Positions 1 through 5,006 of a stretch of DNA of 5,006 bases are shown here, piece by piece. Position numbers and translations under genes: made by a program. The notes under the pieces were generated by a model. It was given only the letters and a program-made list of their open reading frames with translations. It was not told the origin of the DNA and searched no databases. The stretch is from an uncultured Flavobacteriales bacterium (lineage in GTDB: Bacteria; Bacteroidota; Bacteroidia; Flavobacteriales_D; Crocinitomicaceae). Location: NCBI GenBank assembly GCA_913031405.1, contig CAJWCX010000119.1:1-5006 (forward strand). The letters run 5' to 3'. How positions within the stretch are numbered: the stretch's first letter is position 1; every line of letters begins with the position of its first letter.

Positions 1-2
1 AG

Positions 3-491
3 ATCAATATTCAAGAAAATTTAAACTTATCACTAAACCTTTCAGCGTACCACATCATAGTAGGTGATTACTCAAAAGCGGTAAGAATCCTGAATTTTAT
101 GTCAGAATCTGATAAATATTACCAGAAGGTAATGGGTAGAGAATGGTTGATCAGAAAAGAAATGATTTTGGCTATTGCTCAAATATCAATTGGAAATACT
201 GAATATAGCCTGAAGATCATGAATACAATTGAATCTAAACACAAAGAAATGTTGGACTTTGACCAATATGGTATGGTCCGTCATTTTATGAGCGCTATCA
301 AAAAATATATCAAAAACCCGCACGAAGCTGATCAAAAGATGTTATCAGAATTTGAGCGTAAAATAAACTTGCGAAAAGAGAAAGTATTTAGGGACCCTAG
401 ATTAATTATCTTTTATGCTTGGATGCGTTCTAAGTACGCTAAAAAAGATACCTATGAAATTCTAATGGAAGAATATAAACGTATTAAATAA
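3..491 (+). CDS. TPR-like helical protein, C-terminal part (5' end outside window)
   Basis: The frame is open from the left edge, so this is the last 162 codons of a longer gene; the Met at 99 is internal, because in-frame coding continues upstream of it (residues such as NLSAYHIIVGDYSKAVRIL). The visible part has no signal peptide or membrane segment and is rich in Lys, Glu and amphipathic helices. The stretch around YHIIVGDYSKAVRIL looks like a tetratricopeptide-type helix pair (small residue, D-Y, then A-x-x-I-L). Later motifs include REWLIRKEMILAIAQISIGN and, near the end, RLIIFYAWMRSKYAKK. This pattern recalls large uncharacterised helical-repeat proteins of Bacteroidota with an F-Y-A-W-L-K-x-K motif near the C-terminus; that is recollection, not a search. 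The stop at 489-491 overlaps the convergent asd stop. No specific function can be given; a scaffold or protein-binding role is the usual guess for such repeats. Confidence 0.75.
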   Translation: MNIQENLNLSLNLSAYHIIVGDYSKAVRILNFMSESDKYYQKVMGREWLIRKEMILAIAQISIGNTEYSLKIMNTIESKHKEMLDFDQYGMVRHFMSAIKKYIKNPHEADQKMLSEFERKINLRKEKVFRDPRLIIFYAWMRSKYAKKDTYEILMEEYKRIK

Positions 492-1464
492 ATCGTGATA
501 CATTCTTGGCAATCTGAACGGCATTGGTGGCTGCTCCCTTTCTAAGATTATCGGACACAATCCAAAGATTCAGGGTTTTGGGTTGAGTTTCATCTCTTCG
601 AATACGCCCAACGAATACATCATTTTTACCTTCGGCGGTTATTGGCATAGGATACACATTATTGTGCGGGTCATCTGAAATCGTAATACCCGACATTTCT
701 GAAAGGAGCTTTTTTACTTCATCAATATCAAATTCCGTTTCAAATTCTATATTGACAGATTCGGAATGCCCTCCGATTACAGGAATACGCACCGCTGTTG
801 CCGTTACAGAAATATTGGGATCCAATATCTTTTTGGTTTCATTCGTGAGTTTCATTTCCTCCTTGGTATAACCATTCTCCATAAAAACATCGCATTGAGG
901 AATACAATTTTGATCAATAGGATATGGATAAGCACGCTCCCCATCAATATTATTGCGCTCGTTTTCCATTTGACGAACCGCCTTAACACCTGTTCCTGTA
1001 ACAGATTGATAAGTCGAAAGAACAACTCTTCTGACTCGATATTTGTCGTTTAAAGGCTTCAATACCAAAACCAATTGGATAGTACTGCAATTTGGATTAG
1101 CAATAATTTTATCTTCAATATCAAGCTCATTACCATTGATTTCTGGTACGATTAGTTTTTTTGAAGGATCCATCCTCCAAGCCGAAGAATTATCTATAAC
1201 AACCGTTCCTAGTTCAGCAAATTTCGGAGCCCATTTGATCGAAGTCTCTCCACCTGCCGAAAAGAGAGCGATATCAGGACGAGATTTTAGAGCTGCTTCC
1301 ATACTCATCACCGTAAATTGTTCTCCGTTGTATGAAATCTCTCTTCCTATTGATTTCGAGGACGCAACAGGGATGAGTTGCGAAATATTCAATCCCTCTT
1401 CCTCAAAAACCTTTAGCATTATCTTACCCACCATTCCGGTCACCCCAACGACTGCTACTTTCAT
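484..1464 (-). CDS. asd: Aspartate-semialdehyde dehydrogenase
   Basis: This cytoplasmic enzyme reduces L-4-aspartyl phosphate with NADPH to L-aspartate 4-semialdehyde, the branch-point precursor of diaminopimelate/lysine, threonine, methionine and isoleucine. The 326-residue length is typical. The N-terminus carries the Rossmann dinucleotide loop GVTGMVG (residues 7-13). The substrate-phosphate Arg lies in SSAWRMDP (Arg97). The catalytic Cys is Cys126 in NPNCSTIQ, followed by Gln153 in YQSVTGTG. Substrate-binding Arg226 and the general-base His233 lie in RIPVIGGHSESV, and the closing motif NLRKGAATNAVQIA is at 307-320. All key residues are present, so it should be active. The ATG at 1464 is right because the Rossmann loop begins a few residues later and the leader is A/T-rich. 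It converges with the TPR-like gene (8-bp overlap) and diverges from the lamin-tail gene. No lysine riboswitch or attenuator fits in the short upstream gap. It appears to be a single-gene unit here. Confidence 0.97.
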   Translation of the reverse strand: MKVAVVGVTGMVGKIMLKVFEEEGLNISQLIPVASSKSIGREISYNGEQFTVMSMEAALKSRPDIALFSAGGETSIKWAPKFAELGTVVIDNSSAWRMDPSKKLIVPEINGNELDIEDKIIANPNCSTIQLVLVLKPLNDKYRVRRVVLSTYQSVTGTGVKAVRQMENERNNIDGERAYPYPIDQNCIPQCDVFMENGYTKEEMKLTNETKKILDPNISVTATAVRIPVIGGHSESVNIEFETEFDIDEVKKLLSEMSGITISDDPHNNVYPMPITAEGKNDVFVGRIRRDETQPKTLNLWIVSDNLRKGAATNAVQIAKNVSRFI

Positions 1465-1515
1465 TAATGTTTTTTATTTAAACTTTTAATCACAAAAAGA
1501 TGACTGTAAAATTAA

Positions 1516-1523
1516 TATATTTG
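1516..1523 (+). promoter_or_regulatory. Candidate Bacteroidota -7 promoter box (TATATTTG)
   Basis: TATATTTG fits the Bacteroidota -7 consensus TAnnTTTG exactly and lies in the divergent gap before the lamin-tail gene, with 15 bases between it and the ATG at 1539. Transcription would then begin roughly 8-10 bases before that ATG and would exclude the upstream in-frame ATG at 1500. No convincing TTG/TTTG -33 element lies 17-23 bases upstream, so the call rests on one box and its position. An equally spaced box precedes the gene at 4127. Confidence 0.4.
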
Positions 1524-1538
1524 AGTTCAGTTGATTCT

Positions 1539-4106
1539 ATGCAAATAAAAATACTTTTTCTATTCTTCACTTTGCCATTTCTTTCAATCTCCCAATTGAC
1601 GGATGATTTTTCAGATGGAGACTTCTTAAACAACCTAGAATGGAATGGATCTACTGAGGATTACATCATCAATTCAGATCAAAAACTGCAACTTAATAAT
1701 TCTGAGGCAGCAACATCATACCTGAGCACACCTCATTATTTCACTTCAATTGAACAAAAGGAATGGCACATATGGACAAAACAAAGTTTTTCTCCGTCAT
1801 CGAGTAATAACGGAAGAATCTATCTCACGGCCGACAATCCAGATCTTAGCATAACAGAAAATGGGTACTATATACAGCTCGGAGAGTCAGGTTCGAACGA
1901 TGCACTTCGGCTTTTTAAATTAGAAGATGGAGTATCAACTCTACTTTGTTCTGGCTCAGATGGACAAATTGCATCGAGTTTTCAGGTAAGTATAAAGGTA
2001 ACTTACGATGGAGTATGGAGTCTATATACTGATTTCACTGGAGGGACAGACTATAATCTAGAGAGTAGCAGTGCAGAAGCTAACTCTTTTGTAGGCAGCC
2101 ACTTTGGTTTCATCGATACCTACACCGTCAGTAATTCAACAAAATTTTATTACGACGATATTTATTTAGGGGATATGATTATTGACACAGAAGCTCCTCT
2201 AATGACCGAGGTATCAGTAATAAGCCCTACCCAAATAGACATTTTTTTTAATGAATCACTCGACGAAGTATCAAGTACTTTATTGTCGAATTATGAAATT
2301 CAACCTAGTCTAGGTATCAATTCTGTTTCTTTGGACGGGTCTAACTCTTCGTTGATACATATGAATACAGTTGCCCCACTTCAAAATGGGAGCACCTATA
2401 CATTGTCATCAACCAACATAGAGGACCTATCAGGTAATACATCCCAGTCACAATCAATCTCATTTGATTATTTGATTGGCGAAAATGCGGTAGAAGGAGA
2501 TCTTATTATCACAGAAGTTTTTGCAGACCCCACGCCTGCGATAGGTCTTCCAGAATGTGAATTTATTGAGATATATAACGCGAGTAATAAAATTATCAAT
2601 CTTTATGATTGGAAAATTCAAGATGCTTCATCAAGCGGAACAATTTCGGAGGGTTGGATTATGCCAAATACATACATGCTTTTGACATCCACATCTAACA
2701 TTGACTCATTTAATATTTCCAACCTGCTTTCCGTAGTAAGTTTCCCAAGCTTAAATAATTCGAGTGATGATGTAAAACTATTGAACATTGACGATGTCAT
2801 TATCGATGAAATTAGCTACACAGACGATTGGTATGGTGACGACATCAAAAAACTAGGTGGTTACTCCTTAGAAAGAATCAACCCAAACGACCCCTGCTCT
2901 GATCGTTCCAATTGGTCTGCGTCGGAAGCCTCGACTGGAGGGTCACCAGGAATCATTAACTCTGTATTCGATGAAACGCCAGACTTAACAGCACCCTCCA
3001 TTAGTGAGATAACTGTTTTGCCACCATCATATATTGAAGTCAACTTCAATGAAGGAATGGATTCCACATCCCTAGTCGGTGCATCCATCAACACCAGCCC
3101 TATGCTTAGCGTCCAAAACATATTTGTTGCCAACGAATTCTCCAAGCAAATGATTGTGGAATTCAATGAGAATATTCAGGCAGGTGTATTGCACAATATA
3201 TACATTGAAAATATTCAAGATTGCTGGCTCAATTCTTCAACAATCAATAGCACATTTGTGAGAACTGAAAACGGAGAGATTGGGGATTTGGTAATCAATG
3301 AATTTGTGAGTAACCCCTATTCGGATGGAGAGGACTGGATTGAAATTTATAACAATTCAGAAAAATACATTGACTTGTATGGCTGGGGATTTGCCAATTA
3401 TGATGATACAATTTCTAATTTCGAAGGTATTGATGACCATTATATTCTTTATCCAAATAATTATGTTGTTATTTCTGAAGATACTACCTTCATTAAGCAA
3501 TATTATCCAGCAAGTGTAGCTGGAAATTTTTTGACAAGTGACCTCCCAACTTATTCGAATGATTCGGGTTCTATTTATTTTATCCACAACTTAGAGGTAA
3601 TCGATCAATTGTCGTATAACAAAGACTGGCACTTTGACCTCATTGATGATACGGATGGAGTTTCCCTTGAGCGAATAGATCCTAACGGGACCTCAAATGA
3701 TGCTTTTAATTGGCATTCAGCTGCAGAGGATATTGGATTCGGAACTCCTGGTCGAATTAACTCTCAATATATCCCAGCAGTTTATAATGGTAAATTTTCT
3801 TTTTCAAATTCGGTCTTTTCACCTGACAACGATGGCTTTGAAGATGTCCTTATGATATCCTATCAGATGAATCAAGAAGGACTTTTAGGGCAGGTATCCA
3901 TCTACGATGATAAAGGGCGTGTCATAAAGCATCTTTTTGATAATAAACTTCTTGGAACTATTGGCTCATTCACTTGGGACGGAACTACAAATGAGGGCGT
4001 TAAAGCCAGTATCGGAGTATACGTTATGTTATTTGAAGCTTTTTCAACAGATGGAAGTGTATTTTTTACAAAACTTAAAGCTTTCACTCTGGCCGGTAAA
4101 ATCTAA
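1539..4106 (+). CDS. Secreted lamin-tail-domain protein with tandem Ig-like/LTD modules and FlgD/CHU_C-like C-terminus
   Basis: This is an 855-residue exported protein of unknown precise role, probably cell-surface or secreted. Numbering from ATG 1539: residues 1-19 are a signal peptide (K4, hydrophobic core, ending LSISQ); about 20-212 is a beta-rich region resembling a concanavalin-A/laminin-G-like fold (starts DDFSDGDF, ends YYDDIYLG); 216-312 Ig-like; 320-475 lamin tail domain 1 (GDLIITEVFADP, EFIEIYNAS, YSLERINPN, GSPGIINS); 482-574 Ig-like 2; 582-742 lamin tail domain 2 (GDLVINEFVSNP, WIEIYNNSEKYIDLYGW, VSLERIDPN, TPGRINS); about 750-855 a FlgD-Ig/CHU_C-like domain (FSPDNDGFEDVLMISY, VSIYDDKGRVI, FTWDGT, GVYVMLF). 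An in-frame ATG at 1500 adds 13 residues before the signal peptide; 1539 is preferred because it puts the charged start next to the hydrophobic core and lies downstream of a -7 box. The C-terminal domain suggests, but does not prove, type IX secretion. The stop is 20 bp before the beta-barrel gene. There are no catalytic motifs; adhesion or wall/matrix binding is inference. Confidence 0.9.
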   Translation: MQIKILFLFFTLPFLSISQLTDDFSDGDFLNNLEWNGSTEDYIINSDQKLQLNNSEAATSYLSTPHYFTSIEQKEWHIWTKQSFSPSSSNNGRIYLTADNPDLSITENGYYIQLGESGSNDALRLFKLEDGVSTLLCSGSDGQIASSFQVSIKVTYDGVWSLYTDFTGGTDYNLESSSAEANSFVGSHFGFIDTYTVSNSTKFYYDDIYLGDMIIDTEAPLMTEVSVISPTQIDIFFNESLDEVSSTLLSNYEIQPSLGINSVSLDGSNSSLIHMNTVAPLQNGSTYTLSSTNIEDLSGNTSQSQSISFDYLIGENAVEGDLIITEVFADPTPAIGLPECEFIEIYNASNKIINLYDWKIQDASSSGTISEGWIMPNTYMLLTSTSNIDSFNISNLLSVVSFPSLNNSSDDVKLLNIDDVIIDEISYTDDWYGDDIKKLGGYSLERINPNDPCSDRSNWSASEASTGGSPGIINSVFDETPDLTAPSISEITVLPPSYIEVNFNEGMDSTSLVGASINTSPMLSVQNIFVANEFSKQMIVEFNENIQAGVLHNIYIENIQDCWLNSSTINSTFVRTENGEIGDLVINEFVSNPYSDGEDWIEIYNNSEKYIDLYGWGFANYDDTISNFEGIDDHYILYPNNYVVISEDTTFIKQYYPASVAGNFLTSDLPTYSNDSGSIYFIHNLEVIDQLSYNKDWHFDLIDDTDGVSLERIDPNGTSNDAFNWHSAAEDIGFGTPGRINSQYIPAVYNGKFSFSNSVFSPDNDGFEDVLMISYQMNQEGLLGQVSIYDDKGRVIKHLFDNKLLGTIGSFTWDGTTNEGVKASIGVYVMLFEAFSTDGSVFFTKLKAFTLAGKI
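2184..2963 (+). repeat. Protein-level tandem module, copy 1 (Ig-like + lamin tail)
   Basis: This segment encodes residues 216-475 (260 aa) of the large secreted protein: an Ig-like domain opening with TEAPLMTEVSVISPTQIDI and FFNESLD, followed by a lamin tail domain. It aligns motif for motif with copy 2. The similarity is visible only in protein; the DNA has diverged, so the duplication is not recent. This copy carries two cysteines (Cys339 in PECEF and Cys453 in NDPCSDR) that copy 2 lacks within its lamin tail. Confidence 0.75.
2982..3764 (+). repeat. Protein-level tandem module, copy 2 (Ig-like + lamin tail)
   Basis: This segment encodes residues 482-742 (261 aa) of the large secreted protein. 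It opens with LTAPSISEITVLPPSYIEV and FNEGMD, matching the start of copy 1, and continues with a lamin tail domain whose landmarks (GDLVINEF, DWIEIYNNS, VSLERIDPN, NWHSA, TPGRINS) occur in the same order as in copy 1. Its single cysteine, Cys562 in QDCWLN, lies near the end of the Ig-like part. The near-identical length of the two copies supports duplication of a two-domain unit. Confidence 0.75.
3777..4103 (+). other. C-terminal FlgD-Ig/CHU_C-like domain of the large secreted protein (possible T9SS signal)
   Basis: This encodes the last ~109 residues. The order FSPDNDGFEDVLMISY, then VSIYDDKGRVIKHLF, then FTWDGTTNEGV and GVYVMLF is the beta-sandwich pattern shared by FlgD Ig-like domains and Bacteroidota gliding-motility-type C-terminal domains. 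The end, KLKAFTLAGKI, is not the classic ending of either common type IX sorting-signal family as I remember them, so export by the type IX system is a reasonable guess only. Confidence 0.55.
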
Positions 4107-4111
4107 ATTTG
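4104..4111 (+). promoter_or_regulatory. Candidate -7 promoter box (TAAATTTG) overlapping the upstream stop codon
   Basis: TAAATTTG matches TAnnTTTG exactly. Its first three bases are the stop codon of the lamin-tail gene and its last three (TTG, 4109-4111) are the only in-frame alternative start of the beta-barrel gene. It lies 15 bases before ATG 4127, the same distance as the 1516-1523 box from its ATG. No -33 TTG element is evident, and the genes could simply be co-transcribed, so this may be a secondary promoter or a coincidence. Confidence 0.3.
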
Positions 4112-4126
4112 AAAAAACTTTTAGAA

Positions 4127-4588
4127 ATGAAATTGCTATTTATTCTACCTATATTATTCTTCTCTATAATAGGTTACTCACAAAATTATTCAACCGCCGT
4201 AGGACTGAAGGGTGGATACCCAGGATTTGGTACGCTCAATGTAAAACACTTCCTAACGAATAATACAGCTCTCGAAGGTAGCCTAGGAGGTTTTTCCAAG
4301 GTCGGTCTGGGAAATGGAGCGTTTGCTATTGTAGACTACGAAATAAACAACATCCTAGAAAGTGGCTTTACATGGCATTATGGAGGAGGTGCATTGTTAG
4401 GATTTACAAATGATTTAAGCGGAGACTCCTTTCTTCACACTGGGATTAACGGAATCGTTGGTTTAGAGTATACATTTGAAGACGTTCCTATCAACTGTTC
4501 TATCGATACCGGACCTTTTATCTTCTTTTCACCTTATGTGAGTTTTGCCTGGGGTGGCGGTTTGTCAATTAGATATGCAATTAGATAA
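4127..4588 (+). CDS. Small secreted protein, predicted outer-membrane beta-barrel
   Basis: This 153-residue protein begins with a clear signal peptide (MKLLFILPILFFSIIGYSQ, residues 1-19). The mature part is rich in Gly and aromatic residues in alternating beta-strand patterns: STAVGLKGGYPGFG, LNVKHFL, ALEGSLGGFSKVG, FTWHYGGGALLGF, TGINGIVGLEYTFEDVPI, and a closing VSFAWGGGLSIRYAIR. That is the pattern of small Bacteroidota outer-membrane barrels of about eight strands; the exact family is not named. A TTG at 4109 would add six residues including an acidic one before the hydrophobic core, so ATG 4127 is preferred. The usual C-terminal aromatic residue of outer-membrane proteins is missing: the chain ends Tyr-Ala-Ile-Arg. 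The gene starts 20 bp after the lamin-tail gene and its last 14 bases overlap the next gene. A channel or an anchor for the large neighbour are both possible; neither is shown. Confidence 0.8.
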   Translation: MKLLFILPILFFSIIGYSQNYSTAVGLKGGYPGFGTLNVKHFLTNNTALEGSLGGFSKVGLGNGAFAIVDYEINNILESGFTWHYGGGALLGFTNDLSGDSFLHTGINGIVGLEYTFEDVPINCSIDTGPFIFFSPYVSFAWGGGLSIRYAIR

Positions 4589-5006
4589 AAATAGAATTTC
4601 ACCAGGATCTAAAAACTGGATTTCATTTTTCTTTCACCTTCGTGAGCAAGGAGAACTCAATATAGGTTTCAAATTCAAATCACACTCTCTAGAAGAATGT
4701 ATGCATTATATATTTAATCAAACTGGATTGTTGTACGCGCAACCTATTTCTAATCTGTATTGTCCTAAAAAATACGTTTCGCATTTGACGAGCGATGAGA
4801 AATTAAAATTGTTGCTCTTTGAAAACCTTTTTTTTACGTATAACTACTTTAATAAAAGCAATGAAGAATCTCATGATAACTTCATTGATACACTATGGTC
4901 TTTTTATGAAAACTATGGTAAAGGCATTAATAAGTGGGATTTTAGCTTTGATCAAAAAAAAATCAATAAGATTGTAAAGATTATAAATGAAAGAATCAAA
5001 ATCAGG
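4575..5006 (+). CDS. N-terminal part of a Bacteroidota protein, tentatively LETM1-related biofilm-associated family (runs off right edge)
   Basis: From ATG 4575 the frame stays open for all 144 codons to the window edge with no stop, so this is the 5' part of a gene. The start lies inside the beta-barrel gene: ATGCAATTAGATAA (4575-4588) holds this start and the previous stop, giving a 14-bp overlap typical of translational coupling. The protein has no signal peptide and begins MQLDKNRISPGSKNWISFFF, followed by a mixed helical, aromatic-rich region (SLEECMHYIFNQTGLLYAQP, DEKLKLLLFENLFFTYNYF, IDTLWSFYENYG) and a basic helix, KINKIVKIINERIKIR, at the edge. The N-terminal P-G-x-x-x-W-I motif, the E-x-x-x-x-x-x-x-x-T-G-x-x-Y block and the I-I-N-E-R-I end resemble, from memory, Bacteroidota proteins annotated as LETM1-related biofilm-associated (around 400 residues). 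That family name is tentative; the reading frame itself is well supported. Confidence 0.75.
   Translation, partial: MQLDKNRISPGSKNWISFFFHLREQGELNIGFKFKSHSLEECMHYIFNQTGLLYAQPISNLYCPKKYVSHLTSDEKLKLLLFENLFFTYNYFNKSNEESHDNFIDTLWSFYENYGKGINKWDFSFDQKKINKIVKIINERIKIR

Noticed and set aside
469..507. Inverted repeat AAGAAT ... ATTCTT across the convergent stop codons, possible bidirectional terminator
   Set aside because: Only six A/T-rich base pairs with a loop of about 27 bases and no U-tract; too weak to call.
662..1489. Three + strand open frames opposite asd (662-871, 766-1053, 1043-1489)
   Set aside because: Shadows of the strongly supported asd gene on the other strand, with no recognisable motifs.
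1493..1500. Possible asd -7 box on the - strand (TCTTTTTG)
   Set aside because: One mismatch to TAnnTTTG in the T-A pair and no -33 TTG at suitable spacing; not distinguishable from A/T-rich background.
1465..1538. Lysine riboswitch or attenuator upstream of asd
   Set aside because: The gap is too short and lacks the structured, G/C-containing elements such a leader needs.
2618..4087. Minus-strand and alternative-frame open frames inside the lamin-tail gene, such as 2861-3166 and 3357-3587
   Set aside because: They overlap a continuous multidomain coding frame and have low-complexity or motif-free translations.
4471..4478. TACATTTG, a third + strand match to the -7 consensus
   Set aside because: Lies inside the beta-barrel coding sequence nearly 100 bp before the next start and has no -33 element; probably chance.

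Overview
The window looks like a chromosomal stretch from a member of the Bacteroidota, probably Flavobacteriia or a relative. The DNA is A+T-rich. Two secreted proteins have short leader peptides ending in Ser-Gln. Starts have A-rich leaders rather than clear Shine-Dalgarno sequences, and TAnnTTTG-type -7 boxes sit in front of two genes. The large protein is a lamin-tail-domain protein with a FlgD/CHU_C-like C-terminus, a surface-protein architecture common in that phylum. No rRNA, tRNA, mobile element, CRISPR array or integration site was seen.

Layout: (1) The left edge holds the 3' end of a helical, TPR-like protein on the + strand (3-491). (2) It converges with, and overlaps by 8 bp, asd on the - strand (484-1464), a complete and apparently intact aspartate-semialdehyde dehydrogenase, the only metabolic enzyme here. 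(3) A 74-bp divergent intergenic region follows, if the preferred start of the next gene is used. (4) A + strand run then fills the rest: a large secreted multidomain protein (1539-4106), a small predicted outer-membrane beta-barrel protein (4127-4588), and a third gene starting at 4575 and running off the right edge. The third gene overlaps its predecessor by 14 bp, so at least the last two are probably translationally coupled.

How the genes may work together: asd makes L-aspartate 4-semialdehyde for lysine/diaminopimelate, threonine, methionine and isoleucine synthesis, and has no visible functional link with its neighbours. The three rightward genes look like a cell-envelope locus: an exported protein built from two copies of an Ig-like plus lamin-tail module, a small outer-membrane barrel, and a probably non-secreted protein tentatively resembling the Bacteroidota LETM1-related biofilm-associated family. 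A joint role at the surface is inferred from gene order only.

The most useful points beyond plain gene calling are the corrected starts for the two secreted proteins, each with a TAnnTTTG box at exactly the same distance from its ATG; the near-equal-length internal duplication in the large protein; and the edge-truncated coupled gene at 4575. I did not find convincing evidence of a wholly new biological system.
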